Positions 7,655-14,158 of a DNA stretch of 14,312 nt are shown piece after piece. A program made the translations under genes and the position numbers. Each line of letters begins with the position of its first letter. The first letter of the stretch is position 1. The notes under the pieces were generated by a model. The model saw only the letters and a program-made list of their open reading frames with translations. It was not told where the DNA came from and did not search any database. Origin of the DNA: JBBITW01 sp037440525 (GTDB lineage: Bacteria > Desulfobacterota > BSN033 > UBA1163); NCBI GenBank assembly GCA_037440525.1, contig JBBITW010000092.1, positions 1-14,312 of the forward strand, in the 5' to 3' direction.

Positions 7655-8151
7655 CTTTTCACCGCCTTGGTTATATTCTTAATCAGGGTTACTAACACTG
7701 CCAGGCACAACCACGTAAAAGCAACGGCTAATATTCCTTTAGCTGGATAGCTCGGAATCATCAGGATAATAGATGTCATATGTGTCCGATATGCATTTAT
7801 TGCTTCTCGGAAGTTTTGCCAAGTTATACAAATCAATGCTGCCAGGCCAATAGCGTCGGTAATGCTGTCAATTAATCCCTGAGCTCTGGATGGAAATCGC
7901 CCCACGATTAAATCCATCTTTATTGATCTTCCTGCCAAAACGCACCAGGCCATCCCCAACGCCAAACACACCATCATATACTCAGTAATTTCCGTACTAC
8001 CTATTATGGGTCGGCTTAAAAAGTAACGCAGTAACACATCCATTACGGTGAGCAACATCATTGCCACCAGAATAATCATCCCCCCTATATTCAGTCCCCG
8101 ACTAATGGAACTTACTATCATCCCTGCGATACTTGATTTCTTCAACCCCAC
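7651..8151 (-). CDS. dctQ: TRAP transporter small permease DctQ
   Basis: The small membrane subunit of the TRAP transporter, 166 residues with four predicted membrane helices at about 20-43, 54-73, 93-112 and 132-156. The conserved pattern after helix 1, VLLRYFLSRPIIGSTEITEY, is typical of DctQ. It forms the membrane complex with DctM. The start codon is GTG at 8151, with GAGGAG about ten bases upstream, and the gap to dctP is 26 bp. No alternative with a better ribosome site is visible. Confidence 0.92.
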   Translation of the reverse strand: MGLKKSSIAGMIVSSISRGLNIGGMIILVAMMLLTVMDVLLRYFLSRPIIGSTEITEYMMVCLALGMAWCVLAGRSIKMDLIVGRFPSRAQGLIDSITDAIGLAALICITWQNFREAINAYRTHMTSIILMIPSYPAKGILAVAFTWLCLAVLVTLIKNITKAVKR

Positions 8152-8177
8152 GTAGTTTTATCTCCTCTCTTTCACTT

Positions 8178-9209
8178 CTACTTGGTGTACTCTTTTATAA
8201 TTCGTTTCACCTCTTCATATATCTTTCTCGCAGGCAACCCTTTAGCACTCGCATTTGCTATCCACTTCTCATGCGCTGGTATAGCATTGTCCATCCACAA
8301 CTTGATCTCTTCGGGAGTAAGACGAATAAAGGTATGGTTCTTGCTCTTGGCGTAATCAATTGCCCTCTTTTCCTCCTCATAATCAAACTTTGTTATTTCT
8401 GCCGTCCGCCAGCGGATAGCGTCTTCAATGATTTTTTGAAGATCAGTCGGAAGGTTGTTCCATGTATCCAGATTAATAATGAAGCAATCAGGAGTGGTAG
8501 AGGCACCTCCACCAATCATTGTGTGATATTTAAGAAGATCTAAGGTTTTAAATACATAAGTAACTGGGAAATGTACAAAATGTCCCTCGACCAATCCCCT
8601 TTCCAAGGACATATACCAATCCCCTATCCCCAATGCTACAGGAGCACCGCCAGGATTACTTATAATGTCTCCCCACATCCCTGAAGAAATAAGCTTCAAA
8701 CCTTTTATATCGGCCGGAATGCGCACTTCCTTCTTTACAAAGTGCCCATGGTAAAGCGGCATACCTCTGAATCCAAGGACCTTCAACCCCTGAAACTCTG
8801 CTCTTATTTCTGGAGAGATATCAAAAAGCTTTTGGTGAACGGCGCCTGCCATTTCCATAGAAGTGAGGCCTAAAAAAGGTAGACTTGTAACTTTATTTAA
8901 CTCGAGTGGACTTCCGATCACGGAAGCAGTGCAATAGGCCATATCAGCTACACCAGTTTGCACACCTCTAAAAACCTCAGCCATCTTGACCAAAGATTCG
9001 CCAGGATAAACGGTTATTTTGAGTCTACCTCCACTTTTGACACCAATCATGTCCGCCATCTTCTGGGTGATCTGAGCAACACCTGCTTTTGGTGGGTTCC
9101 AATCGGCAAGCCTAAGCTCAATTGGCTTTATTTGCTCTGCACAAAAAGCAAAACTTACTCCGCCCAGCAATACGATCACCAATGTTACCCAAAACGATTT
9201 CTTAAACAT
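8178..9209 (-). CDS. dctP: TRAP transporter periplasmic solute-binding protein DctP
   Basis: The periplasmic receptor of the TRAP system, 343 residues. Residues 1-24 form a signal peptide (KK, then a hydrophobic core, cleavage probably after FCA at 24). DctP-fold landmarks are LADWNPPKAG (34-43), GVQTGVADMAY (82-92), LPFLG (110-114), FRGMPLYHG (147-155) and IPADIKGLKL (164-173). The family normally reads GLKIR at the last site, where the Arg makes a salt bridge to the ligand carboxylate (Arg147 in SiaP); here Ile174 takes its place. The ligand may thus not be a simple carboxylate, or another residue may compensate. GAGGAGG lies about eight bases before the ATG. It is the first gene after the 420-bp regulatory gap and ends with TAG. 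Confidence 0.93.
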   Translation of the reverse strand: MFKKSFWVTLVIVLLGGVSFAFCAEQIKPIELRLADWNPPKAGVAQITQKMADMIGVKSGGRLKITVYPGESLVKMAEVFRGVQTGVADMAYCTASVIGSPLELNKVTSLPFLGLTSMEMAGAVHQKLFDISPEIRAEFQGLKVLGFRGMPLYHGHFVKKEVRIPADIKGLKLISSGMWGDIISNPGGAPVALGIGDWYMSLERGLVEGHFVHFPVTYVFKTLDLLKYHTMIGGGASTTPDCFIINLDTWNNLPTDLQKIIEDAIRWRTAEITKFDYEEEKRAIDYAKSKNHTFIRLTPEEIKLWMDNAIPAHEKWIANASAKGLPARKIYEEVKRIIKEYTK

Positions 9210-9629
9210 GTTTTATTCCTCCTCTCTTAGTTTATTTGTTAAGTTTGTTGACATGTTGTACCTGGCAGTATAAACCTTTTAAGGTATCCATAGGTGGTAA
9301 AGAATAGAGAATGTTCAAGCGAGACATTTCAAATTGAAGAGGTATCTCTAGTTTCTTATAGCACTCAATGGATAACTCTTCTTATAAATAGAATAGAATT
9401 TGATTTAAATTTCCATAAGAAGAAAGACTTTATACTATCCTCGATATTGCTCTCTAAATGATTGGAATAATCGGTTTCTCTATTAAAACTTCATCAAGAA
9501 TATTTGATGCTTCCCCATAAAGGAATAGGCTTAAAAATATGCATAAAGAGTAAATTATCTCTTTGACAAACAACAATGACATCGAATTAAATTCTCACAA
9601 TCAATATTTTTACCATCATTGTTCTTATT
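9210..9629. promoter_or_regulatory. Regulatory spacer between gntR and dctP
   Basis: These 420 bp contain no supported gene. They separate the repressor from the transport/catabolic genes on the same strand and so probably carry the main operon promoter. Elements seen: a TATACT (minus strand) at 9267-9272 within an imperfect inverted repeat at 9256-9273, arms ACCTT/AAGGT around 9275-9286, AATGT/ACATT arms at 9310-9328, and an 8-bp inverted repeat AACAATGA/TCATTGTT with a 36-base loop (9572-9623) just past the gntR stop. None is decisive. Confidence 0.45.
9256..9273 (-). promoter_or_regulatory. Candidate -10 element with overlapping operator for dctP
   Basis: On the minus strand TATACT (9272-9267) lies about 58 bases before the dctP ATG. 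It is embedded in TTATAC-x6-GTACAA, an inverted repeat with five of six arm positions matching. A FadR-type dimer bound here would block the promoter. There is no good -35 box at the right distance, so this is a weak call. Confidence 0.25.
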
Positions 9630-10376
9630 TTATGGCTTTAGCTTAAACAAGAGGCTTCTACCAACTTGAAGATTATGTTCTTCTATCCGCCTCTCCGCGA
9701 GACGTAGATCTTTACCCTTTACAGCTTCGTAGATCGCCTTGTGATCACGGATATGAGCCTCGAGAAATTCCTGTCTAATTGATAGGTCAGTAAGAAAGGT
9801 GCGGTTGACCTGCATCAGCGATTCGAGAATCATTTCATAAAGAGGATTTTGTGTCGCTCGGGCAATTACTAAATGAAACTGTATATTACTTTCTGCCCAC
9901 AGGTTGAAGTTGAAAGGTTTGCCATGTTGTGTAGATTCCTCCATAATAGCTGAAGCATCATCAATGTGTTTCTTGAGAAGTGTTAGATCGTTTTCCGTAA
10001 TCCTCGGTAAGGCTATCCCTATAATGAGTTTCTCAATACCTATCCTCACTTCTATTAAATTATCAATACTTATATCAGCCCTTATAATAACATCGTACAG
10101 GGAATCAGAAACAATAGACATATTCACGTTGTTTATGAAAGATCCCCCTTCTCTACCTTGCTTAACCCTGATCAATCCTGATTGCTCAAGAATACGAAGT
10201 CCCTCCCGAACCGCAGTTCTACCTATCTTGAATTTTTCTGCAAGTTCTCGTTCCGATGGCAGTTTGTCACCCGGTTTGAGCTTTTTCATATAAATCAGAT
10301 TACGTATCTGATCTGAAATCTCCTCGAATGCACGCTTATCATAGAGTGGTTTTAAAAGGTGATCATATTCAGGCAT
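9630..10376 (-). CDS. FadR-type GntR family transcriptional regulator (FCD domain)
   Basis: A 248-residue regulator. Residues 15-82 form the GntR winged helix, with the signature LPSERELAEKFKIGRTAVREGLRILEQSGLI running from 39 to 69. Residues 105-235 form an all-helical FCD effector domain with the expected metal ligands N164, H168, H212 and H234, and Arg111 near the ligand pocket. FCD proteins usually repress carbon-use genes until a small organic acid or pathway intermediate binds. Its position at the head of the TRAP/flavoprotein/AOR genes makes it the probable local regulator, and possibly its own. The start has AAAGGAG about 11 bases upstream, slightly long but without rivals. Family is certain; the ligand is unknown. 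Confidence 0.93.
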   Translation of the reverse strand: MPEYDHLLKPLYDKRAFEEISDQIRNLIYMKKLKPGDKLPSERELAEKFKIGRTAVREGLRILEQSGLIRVKQGREGGSFINNVNMSIVSDSLYDVIIRADISIDNLIEVRIGIEKLIIGIALPRITENDLTLLKKHIDDASAIMEESTQHGKPFNFNLWAESNIQFHLVIARATQNPLYEMILESLMQVNRTFLTDLSIRQEFLEAHIRDHKAIYEAVKGKDLRLAERRIEEHNLQVGRSLLFKLKP

Positions 10377-10404
10377 GGATATAAGAGCTCCTTTCCACTG
10401 GGTA

Positions 10405-10410
10405 ATTATA
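10405..10410 (-). promoter_or_regulatory. Candidate -10 box for gntR
   Basis: A consensus TATAAT on the minus strand, about 29 bases before the gntR ATG. No acceptable -35 hexamer lies 16-18 bases further up, and the surrounding DNA is so AT-rich that chance matches are common. Confidence 0.25.
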
Positions 10411-10475
10411 ATTTAGTTCAAAATATCATTATTTAACCTTTAATTTTAAAAATTTAGTAATCGAATTAAGTAAAT

Positions 10476-10490
10476 TGTAATATGTATTAC
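10476..10490. promoter_or_regulatory. Candidate operator, copy 1 of a 15-bp near-palindrome
   Basis: TGTAATATGTATTAC contains the perfect inverted repeat GTAATA-TG-TATTAC (10477-10490), about 100 bp upstream of the gntR start. A copy with one change lies at 10634-10648. A palindrome of this size suits a dimeric winged-helix regulator, so autoregulation by the adjacent FadR-type protein is the natural guess. Confidence 0.4.
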
Positions 10491-10633
10491 CAATATCAAA
10501 TTAAAAATATAATGTCAATTAAAAAATTATTTAATAAGTATATTTTTTTAAATTATTAATTATTATAAATAGTTAAATATTAATTACATATAATTAAATA
10601 AAAAGTGGAACAGTAAAAAATTAAATATATAAA

Positions 10634-10648
10634 TGTAATATGTATGAC
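10634..10648. promoter_or_regulatory. Candidate operator, copy 2 of the 15-bp near-palindrome
   Basis: TGTAATATGTATGAC matches copy 1 at 14 of 15 positions and in the same orientation. The centre-to-centre distance is 158 bp, close to 15 helical turns, which would place both copies on the same face of the DNA. Confidence 0.35.
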
Positions 10649-10733
10649 TTTATTATTAATGAATTATTTATTTTAAATAATTTTTTATTTTTTCCTTTTT
10701 TAATAAAATCTCGATATAGAATATTCATTGGGG

Positions 10734-10753
10734 ATCATTTAATATAAAATGAT
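10734..10753. repeat. Short inverted repeat in AT-rich spacer
   Basis: ATCATTT and AAATGAT pair perfectly across a 6-base AT loop. With mostly A-T pairs, it is a weak hairpin and could be chance in this sequence. Confidence 0.3.
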
Positions 10754-11033
10754 TAATAAAGGTAGATTTCTTTTGCAGATTTCCTCACTTAAGACCTATA
10801 ATCTGAAATGAATAATGTTTGTGTTATCTATTTTTATGCTGGTGATCCTTTAAGGGGGATGATTAATTTAAAAGACAAACATTTATGACAATTGAGCAAT
10901 TACTCAAAATATGGGTTTGTAAGCGGGCGTCTTAGGGAATATATTCTTCAACCAATCTATACTCCTCATTAATCCATCGATAATTATGAAAAAAAAACAA
11001 TGAAAATGTAGTGTTTAACGATTTTTAGCATTT

Positions 11034-11057
11034 TTCAGTATCTCAATAGATGCTGAA
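11034..11057. repeat. 10-bp hairpin with CAAT loop
   Basis: TTCAGTATCT at 11034-11043 pairs with AGATGCTGAA at 11048-11057, with one T-G wobble and a four-base loop. It lies about 100 bp past the stop of the SagB-like gene. On the minus strand the stem is followed by A-rich rather than T-rich sequence, so it is not a normal terminator for that unit. Confidence 0.45.
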
Positions 11058-11157
11058 GTAAATTCAGTAAGACATTTTTATTCTTAAATTAATTTTTTTA
11101 TCTGAGCATTGGATCAGAGGTAATTCTTGATAAACTTATAATTTCAATTATATCCTA

Positions 11158-11745
11158 TTAAATTTTTCCAACTGGGATGATATAGAGGGGTGATTCTTTT
11201 ATCCCTAATACCTCCTGAACCTCTTTATCTCTGAATGCCCCAATCATCACCGTCCCTAAACCGAGGGAAATTGCCTGAAGAGAAACATTTTGACCCACGT
11301 GGCCTACTTCCATATGAACATAACGTACTCCCCTTTCCCCATAATGGTTAGTGGTTCTCTCATAATTTGCAGCCAGGATAAGGCTGATCTGTGCTTCCTC
11401 GATCATTTCCTGACCTAAGGCTGAACGGGATAAACTCCTTCGTACCTCTTGTCTTCGGGTCATCTCAAGGCTGTGCTTAGAATAGGAATAATGATAGATT
11501 CCTGGTTCTAATCCCTCCACGTCGCCTACGACCAAATAGGTCTCTAAGGGATAAGTTGCACCCGCCGAGGGAAAGGTCCTCCGATGAAGGTTTTTCCCGA
11601 AAGCTGCCCAAAGGAGTTGGGAAATCTGTTCCAAATTTAAAAAACCTTTTTTATAATTTCTAACGGATCTCCTAAGATTTAAAGCCTCTTCGATGGAAAT
11701 CGAACCTTTCTCCTTTGGTTTTGGAAGCTTTATCTCAGAAACCAT
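11158..11745 (-). CDS. SagB-type nitroreductase-fold oxidoreductase
   Basis: A 195-residue FMN-dependent protein of the nitroreductase fold, SagB subfamily. FMN and family motifs are RRSVRNY (25-31), LLWAAFG (44-50), PSAGATYPLETYLVV (59-73), GIYHY (82-86), GERGVRYVHMEVGHVGQNVSLQA (136-158, split by the dimer helix), GLGTVMIGAF (162-171) and the end PLYIIPVGKI (186-195). SagB enzymes oxidise azolines to azoles in TOMM peptide pathways, but stand-alone relatives are common, and no YcaO, cyclase or precursor gene lies here. The frame extends upstream to 11802, inside the PAC2 gene; GGAGGGAGGA directly before the ATG at 11745 fixes the shorter start, 20 bp after the PAC2 stop. Substrate unknown. 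Confidence 0.88.
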   Translation of the reverse strand: MVSEIKLPKPKEKGSISIEEALNLRRSVRNYKKGFLNLEQISQLLWAAFGKNLHRRTFPSAGATYPLETYLVVGDVEGLEPGIYHYSYSKHSLEMTRRQEVRRSLSRSALGQEMIEEAQISLILAANYERTTNHYGERGVRYVHMEVGHVGQNVSLQAISLGLGTVMIGAFRDKEVQEVLGIKESPLYIIPVGKI

Positions 11746-11765
11746 AAATCCTCCCTCCCAACCCT

Positions 11766-12650
11766 TCAGGCCTTCCCTAAATCCTTTCCAATGATTTTCC
11801 AAAGTATCTCTTCAATTTCCGGAGAAAGCTTGGGAATCCCCTCCCCCTCTTTAGATCTGATCCGGACATCGTATAGAGCCTCAAGCTGTGGAAGAAGTTT
11901 TTTCAGCTCAGGTGACCTTTCCACCCGTTGATTGATTAAGCTACGCTGATCGAGTGCTCTCTCATAGTCATGCTTGTTAATCGGAATGTGATAAAGTAAG
12001 TTCAAGATCTCCATCAGTCGTAACTTACCTAAATAATCTTCTTCCAAAGCGACATATTGGGGTAATGATACAATAAACCAGATCGTTTCAATGCCAAATT
12101 CATGGGCTTTTTGGGTGATCAGGATAGTAATGGTGGTTGGGCCCTGATAACTGCTGGGTAAGGCGCCAGATTTCTTTAAATCCAATTCTGTTTCTTTTCC
12201 GACTGCTCCACCATTCACAATTAATGGTCTGGTATGAGGAACAGCATCATACATGCTTCCTAATAGTAAATACTTCTTAACCTTGAGAGCTCTGAAAAGC
12301 TTCAAGATAGAATCTATATAAAATTCTGAGAGGGCATGGGGTTCAAGAAGGTGAAGAAAGAGAAAATCATTTTCCCCTTCTTTTTTGGCATATTGGAGTC
12401 TCACATTGGGAATAGATACTTTTCTGATTCCCTCTTCAAGGTAAAGGGTAGGACGATATCGAGTAAAATCGAAAAAGTGACCTGGCTTAGCAAGCCTGGC
12501 GATCTCATCTGATCCAAATTGACTCTCCAACTCTTTGAGTACCATACTTCCAACATTGTTCACATCAATCCAGGGATGAAGGATGGTAAAAACATAAGGA
12601 TCCTTCAACTCCGGTAAGGGCTCCTTCACTTCGAAAGCACCAATTCTCAC
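11766..12650 (-). CDS. PAC2 family protein (proteasome-assembly-chaperone-like fold)
   Basis: A 294-residue protein resembling the PAC2 family, whose eukaryotic and archaeal members act as proteasome assembly chaperones; bacterial members have no settled function. Supporting features are the N-terminal strand and loop YVFTILHPWIDVNNVGSMVL (19-38), a central strand with LLLGSMYDAVPHTRP, and YQGPTTITILITQKAHEFGI followed by a P-Q-Y segment, as is usual in the family. The C-terminal roughly 80 residues are helical and charged. The start is GTG at 12650 with GGAGGG seven bases upstream. It is the first gene of a two-gene unit with the SagB-like gene. No proteasome genes are in the window. The family call is moderately strong, from pattern recognition only. 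Confidence 0.75.
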   Translation of the reverse strand: MRIGAFEVKEPLPELKDPYVFTILHPWIDVNNVGSMVLKELESQFGSDEIARLAKPGHFFDFTRYRPTLYLEEGIRKVSIPNVRLQYAKKEGENDFLFLHLLEPHALSEFYIDSILKLFRALKVKKYLLLGSMYDAVPHTRPLIVNGGAVGKETELDLKKSGALPSSYQGPTTITILITQKAHEFGIETIWFIVSLPQYVALEEDYLGKLRLMEILNLLYHIPINKHDYERALDQRSLINQRVERSPELKKLLPQLEALYDVRIRSKEGEGIPKLSPEIEEILWKIIGKDLGKA

Positions 12651-12776
12651 CTTTTATCCCTCCATTTTTTTATTCAATTATAAAAGAATTTAGAGATTTA
12701 TAAAATAGATTCTAAAAATCAAAAGTTCAAGAGATTTCAAATATTCTTGATCTAAATTACTAAGCTTTAACAAAAG

Positions 12777-12793
12777 CGGACATTTTTTGTCCG
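12777..12793. promoter_or_regulatory. GC-rich palindrome, possible operator
   Basis: CGGACA and TGTCCG form perfect six-bp arms around TTTTT. In otherwise AT-rich DNA this stands out. Its right arm overlaps the proposed -35 hexamer of the plus-strand promoter, the position expected of a repressor site. Confidence 0.4.
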
Positions 12794-12814
12794 ACTGCTC
12801 AAATTTTGTACAAT
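12787..12814 (+). promoter_or_regulatory. Candidate sigma-70 promoter for the zinc-ribbon genes
   Basis: TTGTCC (12787-12792) and TACAAT (12809-12814) are separated by 16 bases and match the consensus hexamers at four and five of six positions. The start of transcription would be near 12821, about 100 bases before the coding region. Confidence 0.35.
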
Positions 12815-12922
12815 AATTCTTTTCAACACCATGAAAATACAGGAGAATTTCAATAAAATTTTATTTATCAAATGGCATATAAAATGCATAAATTATTTAA
12901 AAATATATTTGGGTAGGCTGTG

Positions 12923-14131
12923 ATGGTTATTTGCCCACAATGCAATATTGAACACTCTCCTGATAAAGAATTCTGTAACATCTGTGGAAAATTTCTTCTT
13001 ACTGTGGAAGATCCATCTGTGAACGAAGAGATAGAAATGGTTAAACTCATCTGCCCTCGTTGCCAAATCGTATATAAAAAGGGTCATTACTGTAAAAGAT
13101 GTGGTTCTCTTTTAGTGGAGGAAAATTCATTTCCTAAGCCAGAAACTCAAACCTTACAAAAAAAATATGTTAAGAAATTGTCAAAGAGGTGGTTAAGATT
13201 ATTAGATGAGAAAAGGGCAATAGAGACTTGTCTAAACAAGTTGGATGGGCAGCGAAATAAAATTTCCTCAGATCTCTTCAACCCTCTATGGTTTCGTTAT
13301 CAAGACCGGTTAAACACACTCTTACCTCTTCATCAAGAGGTGGATATGGAGCTCCAATCCATTAAAAAAAGGACCACAGAGGAGATCTATTCCATAGATA
13401 AGATGTTAAAACCCATCACAAAAAGACTTGAAGAATTCCAATCACTCTATAAAACAGGAGCAGTCACAAAGAAAGATTACACGAGTGAGAGGAAGAAAAT
13501 GAAAGGGGAAATTAAATTAATGGAGAAAGGAATAAAAAAATACCAAGAAATCCTTTCTTCCCTTCCTCGAGAAATGGGAGGAAGAACCCTCCTCTTAAAA
13601 TTCATTTGGCATCACAATTGGCCTTACATATTCATTGCTGGAAGCATACTCTTTCTCATCTTAGGTGGCATGGGATATTCTCTATGGTGGAAAACCCCAC
13701 CCATTGAGAAACCGGTTCCCAATGAAACCATTGCGCCTCCAACCTCCTCCGCTCCTGAACAGAAAGCAAATACGATCGATGAGGCAAAGGAAATCGAAAA
13801 AATTAGATTCCTCTTCGAAAATATCCGTCAAGCAAACCTTCACAAAGATATCAACCTCTTTCTCTCCTGCTTTTCAAAAGATTTTAAAGGCATTGAAGAA
13901 AAACGGTCTGATACCATCAAGATGTGGGAAAACTATGATTATCTCAGCCTCTCCTATGAATTGAAGGATCAGACCATCTCCACGGACACCGCCCAAATCA
14001 AATTGGAATGGTCGGTCAGAACCTCTAAGAAATTAAATGGACAGCGTCAAAATGGAAAATCTCTTATTGATGTCACCCTTAAAAAAGAAGAGGATCACTG
14101 GAAGATCATAGGGATTAAGCAAATCAGTTGA
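12923..14131 (+). CDS. Membrane protein with two zinc ribbons, coiled coil and C-terminal NTF2-like domain
   Basis: A 402-residue protein I cannot assign to a named family. From the ATG at 12923: zinc ribbon 1 uses C4, C7, C18 and C21; zinc ribbon 2 uses C44, C47, C57 and C60. Residues about 75-215 are charged and helical, likely a coiled coil. A single membrane helix spans 234-256, followed by a Pro/Thr/Ser-rich linker (257-285). The C-terminal roughly 115 residues (LFENIRQANLHKDINLFLSCFS, split near 300-320, to WKIIGIKQI) resemble SnoaL/NTF2-like domains. With zinc ribbons inside, the C-terminal domain would lie outside the membrane. A GTG at 12920 is in frame, but GGGTAGG fits the ATG slightly better. 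It is followed closely by another zinc-ribbon gene. Function unknown. Confidence 0.85.
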   Translation: MVICPQCNIEHSPDKEFCNICGKFLLTVEDPSVNEEIEMVKLICPRCQIVYKKGHYCKRCGSLLVEENSFPKPETQTLQKKYVKKLSKRWLRLLDEKRAIETCLNKLDGQRNKISSDLFNPLWFRYQDRLNTLLPLHQEVDMELQSIKKRTTEEIYSIDKMLKPITKRLEEFQSLYKTGAVTKKDYTSERKKMKGEIKLMEKGIKKYQEILSSLPREMGGRTLLLKFIWHHNWPYIFIAGSILFLILGGMGYSLWWKTPPIEKPVPNETIAPPTSSAPEQKANTIDEAKEIEKIRFLFENIRQANLHKDINLFLSCFSKDFKGIEEKRSDTIKMWENYDYLSLSYELKDQTISTDTAQIKLEWSVRTSKKLNGQRQNGKSLIDVTLKKEEDHWKIIGIKQIS

Positions 14132-14158
14132 ATTGTAACACCATCTTAGGAGGATAAA

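Larger units (their letters stand above)
10377..11157. other. Long gene-free, extremely AT-rich spacer
   Basis: No ORF here looks real. Between 10441 and 10680 I count 24 G or C in 240 bases (10%), far below the genes on either side. It sits upstream of gntR and downstream of the SagB-like gene. It contains a TATAAT on the minus strand (10410-10405) near gntR, a repeated 15-bp near-palindrome (10476-10490 and 10634-10648), TTAATTA-x4-TAATTAA at 10580-10597, a 7-bp-arm hairpin at 10734-10753 and a longer hairpin at 11034-11057. It may be an upstream regulatory or silenced region, or decayed DNA. Confidence 0.6.
12651..12919. promoter_or_regulatory. Divergent promoter region
   Basis: This 269-bp AT-rich spacer lies between the PAC2 gene (minus) and the zinc-ribbon gene (plus). 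For the minus strand there is a possible TTGAAC-17-TATTTT pair (about 12729 down to 12701). For the plus strand see 12787-12814. A six-bp inverted repeat, TCAAGA/TCTTGA, spans about 12726-12750. A 30-codon frame at 12831-12923 is discussed among the findings and is not annotated as a gene. Confidence 0.45.

Noticed and set aside
9248..9274. Plus-strand TTGACA followed by TATAAA, as a promoter
   Set aside because: The spacing is only 15 bases, there is no plus-strand gene downstream, and it would run into gntR antisense.
9572..9623. Inverted repeat AACAATGA/TCATTGTT as terminator of gntR
   Set aside because: The loop is 36 bases and no clean T-run follows on the minus strand; too weak to annotate as a terminator.
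10441..10680. AT-rich tract as a replication origin
   Set aside because: No cluster of DnaA boxes and no replication genes nearby; the closest match seen, TTATCCATT on the minus strand near 9370, is single and imperfect.
11746..11802. Longer start for the SagB-like gene
   Set aside because: It would overlap the PAC2 gene and lacks a ribosome site, whereas GGGAGGGAGGA precedes the ATG at 11745.
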